A DNA stretch of 64,000 bases. Source: Cecembia lonarensis LW9. GTDB lineage: Bacteria > Bacteroidota > Bacteroidia > Cytophagales > Cyclobacteriaceae. A program made the position numbers and the translations under genes. Of the stretch, positions 52,786-61,773 are shown piece after piece. The stretch lies in assembly GCF_000298295.1 (NCBI RefSeq), contig NZ_AMGM01000013.1, forward strand, positions 1 to 64,000. Reading direction: 5' to 3'. The notes under the pieces are model-generated. The model was not told the origin of the DNA, searched no databases, and saw nothing but the letters and a program-made list of their open reading frames with translations. Numbering within the stretch: position 1 is the first letter of the stretch; every line of letters starts with the position of its first letter.

Positions 52786-54456
52786 ATGGCAACAAACAGA
52801 AGAGAATTTTTACAAAAAGTAGGACTTGGAAGTGCCGGTTTGGGTATGGCAGCAACCATTCCTTTACATGCTATGCCCCACCCTGTTAAGTATCAAAATG
52901 TGCCTGCAGATGATGATCAATTTCTGAAGATAGGCGACGAAATAGCCAATGCAAATACGCAATATGGTAAAATCCGGGGTTACCAACTGAATGGAATATA
53001 TACGTTTCTTGGGATTCCTTATGGCGCGGATACATCTGGGAAAAATAGATTTATGCCTCCCCAAAAGCCTGAACCATGGTCTGATGTAAAACATACCATT
53101 TGGTGGGGTAATTCTGCCCCTCAGATTATGGACAATCGCTATGCCAATGTTCATTACTCCTTTGCAGATCATTGGAACTATGATGATGTCAGCGAAGATT
53201 GCCTTAAGCTCAATGTCTGGACTCCTGAAATTGGGGGCGGTAAAAAACGCCCTGTTTTGGTATGGTTTCATGGTGGAGGTTTTACCAATGGCAATGCCAT
53301 TGAACAGGATGGTTATCATGGGGAGAACCTGAGTAAGCAAGGGGATATTGTATTTGTGTCCATCAACCACCGCCTGGGACCTATGGGTTTCACCGACCTT
53401 TCGGGAGTGGGAAGTGAAAAGTATAAAGCTTCAGGTAATGTGGGGATGTTGGATATCATTGCAGCTTTGGACTGGGTCAAAGGGAATATTGCAAATTTTG
53501 GAGGAGATCCCAATAATGTGACCATCATCGGTCAATCCGGTGGTGGTTCGAAAGTAACGGCCACTTTGGCCATGCCCAGTTCCAAAGGGAAAGTGCAAAA
53601 AGCTGTCGCCTTAAGCGGATCTATGTTGAGAGGAATTGATCCTAATTATTCGAAAAAATTGGGGGAATATGTAATGTTGGAAGCAGGTCTTACTCCTTCA
53701 ACTTTGGATAAATTGCAGGAACTGCCATGGAGAGAATACTTGGATATCTCCTATCGGGCTTTGGAAAAAATGAGAAATGAAAGAACTGGGAGCTCAAGGA
53801 CAGGTTTTGCCCCTGTTGCGGATGGGGTTCATCTGCCGTCTGGAGAATTTTTCGCAGGTCCGGATAGCCATGGCTCTGAAGTTCCCTTGTTGATTTGTAC
53901 CACTTTCCATGAATGGAATCCTACCAGAACAAGTCCTGAATTGGAGGCCATAGATTTTCAGGGAGTCATTGAGCAAATTAAACCAAGATTCGGAGATCAA
54001 TCAGAAAGTATAGTAAAGGCTTTTCAGACCAATTTCCCCGGGAAAAAACCTGCTGAAATCTGGTCAATGATATTGTCTAACAGGTTATCGGCAGTAAACA
54101 CAGCTACTGCCAAGTCCACCCAAAATGCGCCCGTATATATGGCTTGGTTTGGATGGGAGCCCAGTCTGTATAGCGGAAGGATGAGGGCCTTCCATTGCAT
54201 AGATATCTGTTTTTGGTTTTCTAATACAGATAGAATGTACACCCATACGGGTGGGGGTAGTAGACCAAGGAAACTATCTGAAAAAATGTCTGATGCATTA
54301 CTTTCCTTTATGCGTTCTGGTAATCCCAATAGTCCTCAACTTCCCACTTGGCCGGCTTTCACGATTGAAAAAGGGGAAACCATGGTTCTCAATGATACTT
54401 GTCAAGTACAAAATGACCCTGATAGGTCAGCTAGACAGTCCCTCCCGGTTGTCTGA
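52786..54456 (+). CDS. Tat-exported type-B carboxylesterase
   Basis: The 556-residue protein begins with a twin-arginine leader (NRREFLQKVGLGSAGLGMAATI). The carboxylesterase fold is evident from VWFHGGGFTNG near 149 (oxyanion hole), the nucleophile in GQSGGGS near 248-254, and a C-terminal His-containing AFHCIDICFWF. Substrate unknown; ester-linked sugar or aromatic groups are possible. The frame opens 15 codons earlier, but the ATG at 52786 gives the leader. Its 3' end overlaps the opposing dipeptidase gene by 30 bases. Confidence 0.88.
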   Translation: MATNRREFLQKVGLGSAGLGMAATIPLHAMPHPVKYQNVPADDDQFLKIGDEIANANTQYGKIRGYQLNGIYTFLGIPYGADTSGKNRFMPPQKPEPWSDVKHTIWWGNSAPQIMDNRYANVHYSFADHWNYDDVSEDCLKLNVWTPEIGGGKKRPVLVWFHGGGFTNGNAIEQDGYHGENLSKQGDIVFVSINHRLGPMGFTDLSGVGSEKYKASGNVGMLDIIAALDWVKGNIANFGGDPNNVTIIGQSGGGSKVTATLAMPSSKGKVQKAVALSGSMLRGIDPNYSKKLGEYVMLEAGLTPSTLDKLQELPWREYLDISYRALEKMRNERTGSSRTGFAPVADGVHLPSGEFFAGPDSHGSEVPLLICTTFHEWNPTRTSPELEAIDFQGVIEQIKPRFGDQSESIVKAFQTNFPGKKPAEIWSMILSNRLSAVNTATAKSTQNAPVYMAWFGWEPSLYSGRMRAFHCIDICFWFSNTDRMYTHTGGGSRPRKLSEKMSDALLSFMRSGNPNSPQLPTWPAFTIEKGETMVLNDTCQVQNDPDRSARQSLPVV

Positions 54457-55524
54457 TTTCCAAGCTTGCCTTAAAAAGCGTAGCCAATTACCGAACATGA
54501 CCTTTTCAATGTCTTTAGCGGAGTAACCTCGCTTGGATAGCAGGGAAGGAATCTTTTGAAGATCTGCGATGGTGCCCAAATCGTAAGGGCATTGCTCCTT
54601 GCCAAAGGCACCATCCAGGTCTGACCCAATCCCAATATGATCTGCGTTGCCTGCAAGTTGGCAAATATGGTCCATATGATCGATCAATACTTCGAGGTTA
54701 CAGCCCATGTCTTTTGGTTTGGATTTTCCCCTTTCCCAGTTTGGTACCATCATCCATGCATCCATCGCTCCTCCAATCACGGCACCTCTTTCAATAAGCA
54801 CTTTGAGTTGCTCATCTGAGAACTGACGGTTGTGGCTGACCAAAGTCCGGCAATTATTATGGCTGGCCCAAACATGACCATGGAAATGATCCATTGCCTG
54901 CCAGAAAGCATCATCACATAGGTGGGTGGCATCTAAGATGATATTAAGGCGCTCCATTTCCTTAAGCAACTCCAGCCCTTGTGGGCCCATTTTTCCACTG
55001 GCATCTGTGCCATTGGCGTATCTCCCTGGGCCATAATGTGCCGGACCCAAAGCCCGTAGGCCATTAGCATAAGCCTTTTCCAGGTAAGATATATTGACCA
55101 AGGAGTCGGCTCCCTCCAGGGATAAAATATAGCCAATGGGTTTGGGGCCAAAAGGCAATTCATTCAACCACAGATTCAGGTGTTTTTCTAAACCCTCCAA
55201 GTCTTTAATCTGTACCATCTCTCCTGCATCTTCCATGACCTTATACCAAGCCAGCTGCCCTTGGGTTTGTGCCCAGGCCTGCTCCGGGGAATGCCAGCCC
55301 GGAAGGGGATTGTCTTTGTCAACAAAGCGGGCAATTTGTGTGGCCACCACCAACCCTATATTTCCTTTTCTGAGTTCAGGCAAGGAAACCGTGGCCTTTC
55401 CCCTGTCGGGTTTATCATCCATGCCCTTTTCCCTAAGATTGATCTCAGCAACAGGTTTTCTCAGGTCCCTGTTCCATTCCAGGGCATTCATACTCAGGTC
55501 TAAATGGGCGTCTATGGTGAACAT
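54427..55524 (-). CDS. Membrane dipeptidase family (M19) protein
   Basis: The 365-residue protein has the renal-dipeptidase metal ligands: His and Asp in IDAHLDLS (residues 4-11), Glu in SLEGADSL near 134, and His in ILDATHLCDDAF and VWASHNNCRTL near 198-228; GIGSDLDGAFG near 303 is the substrate-site Asp. It hydrolyses dipeptides, often with D-residues at the C-side. No signal peptide is seen despite the family name. It converges with the carboxylesterase and shares 30 bases with its 3' end. Confidence 0.9.
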   Translation of the reverse strand: MFTIDAHLDLSMNALEWNRDLRKPVAEINLREKGMDDKPDRGKATVSLPELRKGNIGLVVATQIARFVDKDNPLPGWHSPEQAWAQTQGQLAWYKVMEDAGEMVQIKDLEGLEKHLNLWLNELPFGPKPIGYILSLEGADSLVNISYLEKAYANGLRALGPAHYGPGRYANGTDASGKMGPQGLELLKEMERLNIILDATHLCDDAFWQAMDHFHGHVWASHNNCRTLVSHNRQFSDEQLKVLIERGAVIGGAMDAWMMVPNWERGKSKPKDMGCNLEVLIDHMDHICQLAGNADHIGIGSDLDGAFGKEQCPYDLGTIADLQKIPSLLSKRGYSAKDIEKVMFGNWLRFLRQAWKSDNREGLSS

Positions 55525-55622
55525 TTTCTGTTTCTTAAAATTAATGATAATTTTTGATCAGGTCTATTGAAAGGTTTGTAACCCCACTTGATCGGATGGT
55601 CAGGCACTTCGTAGTTATCGTA

Positions 55623-55886
55623 GGGCGTGCTGAAAAACGCCAATTGGAGAATAATTTCTTTAAATTTTGATGAATACCCCATTTATTAAGAGTAGTCTTT
55701 TTAAGCAGGTGCAAACTTATTCAATGATCTAGTTTGATTTGCGTGCACTTGAAAATTTCAAATTTTGAAATTTTCAGGCTAGCCTCAGGCATACCATCTT
55801 CTTCATTGGGCTCATTCGAAGTATAAGCATACATCTTCATTCGCCCGCTTTGAAGCTGGCATGCCTGAGACTTTTTCAGCAAGCCC
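55623..55886. mobile_element. 264-bp MITE with 7-bp target duplication
   Basis: The ends GGGCGTGCTGAAAAA and (reverse complement of the right end) GGGCTTGCTGAAAAA are inverted repeats with one mismatch in fifteen. The element is flanked on both sides by TATCGTA, a direct repeat of seven bases as expected of a target-site duplication. It encodes no protein. It contains a 25-base palindrome at 55751-55775 and an inner inverted repeat beginning CTCAGGCATACC at 55784, matched near 55852-55869. The transposase that moves it is not in this window. Confidence 0.8.
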
Positions 55887-56098
55887 TATCGTATGCATTT
55901 AGCTCATGCTGAATGCATCATTTTCCAGAAATTTGCCTTCTAACCGAATTTTTATTCATTCATCACTCTCCATTCTGAATTACGCTCCCTTCTTGATTCT
56001 TGTGCCTTTTCTTTCGGTACTAAGTTCTTATTTTTCCAGCCCTGCAACCTGGCTCCTCGCTAAAAAGCTATCAAAATAACTTTTTATAACGCTCGGCC

Positions 56099-56131
56099 CT
56101 CTCTCGCTTCTCGCTTCTAGTCTCTAATCTT
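56099..56131. repeat. Low-complexity TCTCGCTTC/TCTAGTCTC repeat
   Basis: Short units CTCTCGCTTCTCGCTTC and TAGTCTCTAATC precede the RidA stop codon; the sequence from 55887 to here is otherwise AT-rich and gene-free. It belongs to the same style of repeat as 5405-5450 and 16732-16815. Confidence 0.4.
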
Positions 56132-56596
56132 TCACTCCAATTCAAACATTGCCTCAATCTCCACGGGAATATTATCCGGCAGCGACCCCATGCCCACGGC
56201 ACTTCGTACACCAATGCCATTTTCCTCTCCCCAAACTGCAGCGAAGAGTTCGCTACACCCATTGATCACATAAGGATGTCTTTCGAAATCTCCTGTTGCA
56301 TTGACCATGCCCAAGACCTTGATGACCCTTTTGACTTTATTCAGGGAGCCTATGTTGGCCTTGATGGTAGCCAGCATGGCCAGTCCCACCTGCCTAGCGG
56401 CCAATTTTCCTGCTTCCATGTCCATATCTACTCCAATTCTTCCAATGATCAGACTTCCGTCTTCCTTTACGGTGCCATGACCGGAAAGGTAAAGGTATTT
56501 CCCGTCTACCAAACATGGTTTGTATACCCCAAGTGGTTTGGGGGCGGGAGGAAGGGTAAGGCCTAAGGCCGCGAAATTTTCTTCAGCTGTTTTCAT
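56132..56596 (-). CDS. RidA family protein
   Basis: The 154-residue protein is of the YjgF/YER057c/UK114 superfamily, in the somewhat longer subgroup with LYLSGHGTV near residue 35. The family's deaminase Arg position is occupied in NGIGVRSAVGMGSLPDNIPVEIEAMFEL near 126. Archetypal RidA hydrolyses reactive enamines from PLP enzymes, but this subgroup has no fixed role. It lies downstream of a GntP permease on the same strand, 159 bases apart. Confidence 0.87.
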   Translation of the reverse strand: MKTAEENFAALGLTLPPAPKPLGVYKPCLVDGKYLYLSGHGTVKEDGSLIIGRIGVDMDMEAGKLAARQVGLAMLATIKANIGSLNKVKRVIKVLGMVNATGDFERHPYVINGCSELFAAVWGEENGIGVRSAVGMGSLPDNIPVEIEAMFELE

Positions 56597-56755
56597 CTTT
56601 TTTTTTGAAATGTTTATAATAAATCAACCCGGTAGGGAAACATTTAATGTAATTAATAATCGCTGTGATTAAATATCAATGAATATCCAATATCAATAAA
56701 TATCTTTTCCGTTAACAAGGATAATCCGAATTTTGGCAGAAATCTGGGTATCCTT

Positions 56756-58069
56756 TCAAATAAATATATCCAAAACCAAGACGCCCAGCAAGCCCACCAC
56801 AGCCACAATGGTTTCCATCAAGGACCAGGATAGGATGGTGTCTTTTACGGAAAGGTTGAAATATTCCTTATATAACCAAAATCCTCCATCATTGAAGTGC
56901 GAAAACATCAAACTTCCAGCACCTATGGAAAGCACCAAAAGGTTGGGATCCACATGGCCCATTCCAACCATAGGGGCTATGATGCCCGCTGTGGTCAACC
57001 CGGCCACCGTAGCTGAACCCACTGCTACGCGGATAATGGCAGTGATGGTCCAGGCCAAAATAAGCGGGTGAACATCCCAACCTTGTAAGGCATCTGCAAT
57101 TTCCTTGCTTACGCCAGAGGCCATGAGTACCTCTTTTAGCGCCCCTGCACCAGCAATGATCAGTAGAATCATGGCAATGTCCTTGGTGGCCACTACATAG
57201 ATATCCATCAACGCTTCTGTTTTGAATTTCATTCGGATACCCAAGGTGTAGGTAGCCAATAAAATGGAAATCAACATCACCATACCTGGATCACCTATGA
57301 ATTTGATAAGTGGAAACAAAGCATGGCCTTCCGATAGCTGTAAACTGAGTATCGTTGTGCCTATTAAAAGAAATACGGGGAAAAGGGCAGAAAAGAAGCT
57401 GTTGAACGTGCCCGGTAATTCACTTTCCGCTTTTGGTTTGGCCTGAAAAGTAGCCAAGGGTTTGGCCTCAATTTTTTTAAGAAATTTCGCAAAAAAGGGT
57501 CCTGCAATGATAATGGTGGGGACAGCGATAAAAAGACCATAAACCAAGGTCAAGCCCATATTGGCTCCAAACTGAGCCACCAAAGCCGCCGGTGAGGGAT
57601 GGGGTGGGAGAAAGCCGTGGGTTACCGAAAGCGCCGCCAATAAGGGTATTCCTACATACACAGCAGGTAACTTATATTGGTAGGATACAGTGAATACCAA
57701 GGGGACAAGTAAAACAAAACCCACATTATAAAACAAAGGAATGCCTACAACCAAGCCTGTCAACATCATGGCCCAGGTGACATTTTTGATCCCAAAAATC
57801 CCCATCAGTACATCGGAAATCCGCTGTGCAGCACCGCTTTCCGCTACCAGCTTGCCCAACATAGCCCCCATCACAATGATGATGACCAAATCACCCAATA
57901 AGGATCCGATACCTTTTTGAATAGAACCTGCCAATAACTCCAAAGGAATACCCAATAAAATCCCTGCAACGATAGAGGAAATTAAGAAGGCAATAAAAGG
58001 ATTGATTTTTAGCCAGGTGATCAGCAATATTAAAACAGCAATGCTGATCAAAAGAAATACAAAGCTCAT
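56756..58069 (-). CDS. GntP-family permease
   Basis: The 437-residue protein has twelve or so membrane segments and the GntP signatures LFYNVGFVLLVPLVF near residue 114, GFLPPHPSPAALVAQFGANMG near 152, and VGSATVAGLTTAGI near 355, plus FSHFNDGGFWLYKEYFNLS near 395. It imports gluconate or a related acid. It is the second such permease in the window and is only distantly similar to the one at 46662. It is upstream of the RidA gene and may be cotranscribed with it. Confidence 0.9.
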   Translation of the reverse strand: MSFVFLLISIAVLILLITWLKINPFIAFLISSIVAGILLGIPLELLAGSIQKGIGSLLGDLVIIIVMGAMLGKLVAESGAAQRISDVLMGIFGIKNVTWAMMLTGLVVGIPLFYNVGFVLLVPLVFTVSYQYKLPAVYVGIPLLAALSVTHGFLPPHPSPAALVAQFGANMGLTLVYGLFIAVPTIIIAGPFFAKFLKKIEAKPLATFQAKPKAESELPGTFNSFFSALFPVFLLIGTTILSLQLSEGHALFPLIKFIGDPGMVMLISILLATYTLGIRMKFKTEALMDIYVVATKDIAMILLIIAGAGALKEVLMASGVSKEIADALQGWDVHPLILAWTITAIIRVAVGSATVAGLTTAGIIAPMVGMGHVDPNLLVLSIGAGSLMFSHFNDGGFWLYKEYFNLSVKDTILSWSLMETIVAVVGLLGVLVLDIFI

Positions 58070-58157
58070 AGGTCAGGTTTGGGTTGAGAGGACAATTTAA
58101 AAAGATATCTTAAAGCTTTTAGCGGAGCAGCAATTCTATTTGATAGATGGTTGATTT

Positions 58158-60458
58158 TTATTTGATAATCACCAAACGTACAATGGAAAATTTTGCCCCA
58201 TCCCTAAAATGTAAGAAATAAATGCCGTCATTAAACCCGCTCAATAAATCTCCCAAATTAGCTATCAATCCCTTTCCAATCATTATTCCCTTACTGGACC
58301 AGATTTCTAAGCTGGTGTTTCCAGGATCCCAATCTTTCGGTAATTGCACCTGAATCGGACCGGAGGAATAAGGGTTTGGCCAGACCTTTAACTGTTCCTC
58401 ATGGGGTAGTTCCCAGCCTTGCAACCTGAACACCCTGCTTTTGGAGTTGCTGCCATTGTTATCCACTTGTTCGATTTGGAAATATATTTGGGCTGCATGC
58501 AGACTTTCTCGGTATTCAAATTGATAATGTTGAATCTCTTCGGTATCTCCTTGGGAAGGGATTTCAGCAATTATTTCAAATTCCAGTTCAGGTCCCTGGG
58601 AACGGTGAACGAAGAATTTTTGGTTGTCTTTCTCTGCTGCGGTGCTCCAGGTAATTTTGATATTCCCATTTTTCCACATGGCACTTTCTTCCAACCAGGT
58701 CACCGGCAAAACGGATAATTCCCGATAGCTTCCTACAGTGAAACTATTGTTATGTAAATCAGAGAAATTCAGGTTTCTTCTGGCCCAAAGCAGTGTGGGA
58801 TCCAAACCTGGTAAATGATCTCCCGGAGCAGCCAAACCATCACTGACAATTCTTAGGTCATCTACTTGATCGACGATTAGATTTTGTGCAGAAATCCGCA
58901 TTTCCAAAGGCAAAGGGGCAGAAAGGTTGCTGAAGATTTCAAAGTAGCTCCGCAACTGGTAAAGTATGGGGGTGCCATCATGGTCATTGAAATCCGGATC
59001 CCAGTCTGCACCCGGGATTTCATGGAAACGGATCTGTAAATCGCCTCCCGGACTATTTCCAATCAACTGCAATTTCCTGATACCTCCCTGATAAAGGTCT
59101 TCAAAAGGGAAACTGGCATTGGTTGGGTCCAAGTCCATCGGCAAGCCAGCATAGTGCAAATTCCTTAAATTCAACCAAGCACCCCCTTCATACATCAACT
59201 CTCCCATTCCGAACGTATTGATAAAAAGATCAAAGCCATCGAAATTGATTTGTCCCTCCCGCATATATAATGATCCACCAATTCGTAGGTCCGAATCCAA
59301 AATCACAGTTCCTGAGGGTTTGTTGATTTCTATCGTGGACACTGTTGTAGTCCAACCCAATAATTGCTGCAAACCCGTTCCATCAAACATAATGGTACTT
59401 GGGCCATCTAGGATAGTGCCAGAATTCTCTTGAATGAGGTTGCCAGAAATGCGGATATTGGCCCGAAGCTGTTTTTCAGATGCTTCCCGAAAGCGGAGGT
59501 GATGGTAGGCTGTTGGGATTTCTGAGTTGCCAAAGGTCCGATGAATCATATTTTGGGTTCCATCTGTAGCCTCATAGCTGACCAATCCTTCCAAGATGAC
59601 AGAAGCAGCATCCATTAATGGCTCATTGCCTCTCAAGACCAGTGTTCCTCCAGGTTTAAGATGGAATAGGGCTGCTGGGATGGTATTTGATCTTCTCAAA
59701 ATGGATTCCAGAGGCGCCGTACAGTCCGAAATCAGTGTTGCACCCGGCTCAATAATCAAATCCCCATAAGGGCCAGTTCCGTTGAACAAAGCTTGGTTGT
59801 TAAAAGAAAAAGTCGAGCAGGCAGGAAGCCCCATGGTATTGACCGTTTGGATGACTGTTCCGGTTTGAATGATAAAAGCACTGGCCTTGAATGCGGAGTT
59901 GACTGTTAAAGTTTCTCCCGGAAGGGGGTCAAAGACCACTATATAGCGACTGTTGGTGGTATTGGCACTCCAAGATGCCCTGTCCACCACTGTCCTTGAA
60001 TTCCCTTTGAAAACAATCCTTCCCGTTTCCGGATATATCCAGTCCCCCAAAGCGCTGCTAACCGTATTCAGGTGGAATATTCCCTCGATTTTTCTCATTG
60101 CTCTGAGTGCACCATATACATTAAGCTCAAAATTTTGTAAGTTCAGCTTTCTTCCGGGCTCTGCCGCACTGAAAAGATACAGGTGGTTGACCGCTTCAGG
60201 CCCTGTTAATCGTACCTCATTTCCCTGATCGATGAAGACATTGTTGTTTTGGGCAGGTTTTTGGGTTGCAGGAATCCAATTGGTGCCATCCCAAGTTTCC
60301 CAAATCCCAGGATTCTCAAAGTCTCCAGAGGCAATGCTCCTATAATCCCCGGCTTCCAAGGTTATCTGGGCCAAGACATGCCAAGAGAATATTCCTGCAT
60401 TGCAATAAAAAAACGCAAGAATCCAGTAAATTCGTGCCGATCGAAATACGTTTAACAT
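58158..60458 (-). CDS. Secreted protein with type IX secretion sorting domain
   Basis: The 766-residue protein has a signal peptide (residues 1-31, ending HVLAQ) and a long body of beta-rich repeats without a recognised enzyme motif. Its last 80 residues are a T9SS type A sorting domain: VWPNPYSSGPIQVQLP, then SLEIWSSKGIMIGKG, then GIYFLHFRDGAKFSIVRLVIIK. The domain directs export across the outer membrane and anchoring or release at the surface. Function of the body is unknown; adhesion is a possibility. It diverges from the DUF4105 gene. Confidence 0.88.
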   Translation of the reverse strand: MLNVFRSARIYWILAFFYCNAGIFSWHVLAQITLEAGDYRSIASGDFENPGIWETWDGTNWIPATQKPAQNNNVFIDQGNEVRLTGPEAVNHLYLFSAAEPGRKLNLQNFELNVYGALRAMRKIEGIFHLNTVSSALGDWIYPETGRIVFKGNSRTVVDRASWSANTTNSRYIVVFDPLPGETLTVNSAFKASAFIIQTGTVIQTVNTMGLPACSTFSFNNQALFNGTGPYGDLIIEPGATLISDCTAPLESILRRSNTIPAALFHLKPGGTLVLRGNEPLMDAASVILEGLVSYEATDGTQNMIHRTFGNSEIPTAYHHLRFREASEKQLRANIRISGNLIQENSGTILDGPSTIMFDGTGLQQLLGWTTTVSTIEINKPSGTVILDSDLRIGGSLYMREGQINFDGFDLFINTFGMGELMYEGGAWLNLRNLHYAGLPMDLDPTNASFPFEDLYQGGIRKLQLIGNSPGGDLQIRFHEIPGADWDPDFNDHDGTPILYQLRSYFEIFSNLSAPLPLEMRISAQNLIVDQVDDLRIVSDGLAAPGDHLPGLDPTLLWARRNLNFSDLHNNSFTVGSYRELSVLPVTWLEESAMWKNGNIKITWSTAAEKDNQKFFVHRSQGPELEFEIIAEIPSQGDTEEIQHYQFEYRESLHAAQIYFQIEQVDNNGSNSKSRVFRLQGWELPHEEQLKVWPNPYSSGPIQVQLPKDWDPGNTSLEIWSSKGIMIGKGLIANLGDLLSGFNDGIYFLHFRDGAKFSIVRLVIIK

Positions 60459-60520
60459 GGCTTTTCCTGTTTAAAAAGTATTTGACTGAAAAAGTAGCTT
60501 CGCTTTATAAATTTAGTTTT

Positions 60521-61717
60521 ATGCGCTCCCTTTTGAAAAAACTACTCCTCATTTATCCGTTTATTTATCCGATTATTTTTACGTCATACGCGCAGGATTA
60601 TCAAGTCAGTTTGCTGACATGTGATCCCGGAGAAGAGCTGTATTCGGCATTTGGGCATAGCGCCATCCGTGTTTTGGATAAAGAAAGTGGTCAGGACCTC
60701 GTTTTTAACTATGGTACTTTTGACTTCAATACCCCCTTTTTCTATGTCAAGTTTACCCAGAGAACCTTGGATTATATGCTCTCTGTAAGCACCTATGACA
60801 GCTTTCTGTATTCCTATCATGCTGCGCAAAGAGGGGTAAGGGAACAGGTGCTCGATTTGAATCAATCTCAGGCCAGGGATTTGGTTCAGTTTCTGCAGAT
60901 CAATTATTTACCGGAAAACAGGTTTTATAGGTATGATTTCTTCTATGACAATTGCGCCACAAGGATTAGGGACGCTTTTGAACTGATATTGGGGAGAAAC
61001 CTTGACTGGAATGAGCAAAGGGATTCGGAGCGCAAGACTTTCCGGAATTTGATTGACGAATATGTGTATCCTCTGCCTTGGGCAGATTTCGGGATTGACC
61101 TGGCGTTAGGAGCGGTGATTGACGTCAATGCCACAGAGCGAGAAAAACAGTTTTTACCTGATTATATGGAAGCCGCTTTTGCAAGGGCCAAAATTGTGGG
61201 GGATGGCCCGACCCGTCCATTGGTAAAATCTGATCATGTGGTTCTGGAATTTGAAGACCAAGAATACAATATGGATTTTTTCAATCCTTACATTGTATGG
61301 TGGCTATTGGCCATTGGAGTAATGGTATTGACTTTTTTTGGTTCTAAAAAAGGAAGGTTGTATAAAGGATTTGATATTGCTTTCTTCAGTATTTTGGGGC
61401 TTTTGGGCATCCTGATAATTGGCCTATGGTTTTTCACTTTTCATCCTCAGACCAAGTACAACTGGAATATACTTTGGGCTTTCCCGGGACACTTGATTAT
61501 GGCGATTGCCCTGCTGAGAAACTCAGTGAAGCCCTGGCTGAAGAAATATTTCCTAATTGCACTCATCATGGCCAATTTGGCTTTGTTGTGCTGGATTTTC
61601 GGTGTGCAATCTTTTCATCCCAGCATCATACCCTTATTGTTGGTCGTGATTTTGCGAAGCAATTTCCTTTACTACAATTGGGAGAAATTAGGCAGAATGT
61701 CTAAGATAAATGTCTAG
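60521..61717 (+). CDS. DUF4105 membrane protein
   Basis: The 398-residue protein has a signal-anchor (MRSLLKKLLLIYPFIYPIIF), a periplasmic DUF4105 / Lnb N-terminal-type domain (SAFGHSAIRV near 43, FFYDNCATRIRDAF near 142 with conserved His and Cys as in papain-like NlpC/P60 relatives), and five membrane segments after residue 265. A peptidase or acyltransferase role on the periplasmic side is plausible but untested. The frame opens 85 codons earlier, overlapping the divergent gene; the ATG at 60521 is the sensible start. Confidence 0.85.
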   Translation: MRSLLKKLLLIYPFIYPIIFTSYAQDYQVSLLTCDPGEELYSAFGHSAIRVLDKESGQDLVFNYGTFDFNTPFFYVKFTQRTLDYMLSVSTYDSFLYSYHAAQRGVREQVLDLNQSQARDLVQFLQINYLPENRFYRYDFFYDNCATRIRDAFELILGRNLDWNEQRDSERKTFRNLIDEYVYPLPWADFGIDLALGAVIDVNATEREKQFLPDYMEAAFARAKIVGDGPTRPLVKSDHVVLEFEDQEYNMDFFNPYIVWWLLAIGVMVLTFFGSKKGRLYKGFDIAFFSILGLLGILIIGLWFFTFHPQTKYNWNILWAFPGHLIMAIALLRNSVKPWLKKYFLIALIMANLALLCWIFGVQSFHPSIIPLLLVVILRSNFLYYNWEKLGRMSKINV

Positions 61718-61773
61718 GAGCGCAAACTATTTGCCCCTTTTGTCTTGTTATACTCAGCTAAGACTTCATCAAT

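Noticed and set aside
60266-60520. N-terminal extension of the DUF4105 protein
   Set aside because: The upstream codons overlap the start of the divergent T9SS gene and are basic and unstructured; the signal anchor starts at 60521.
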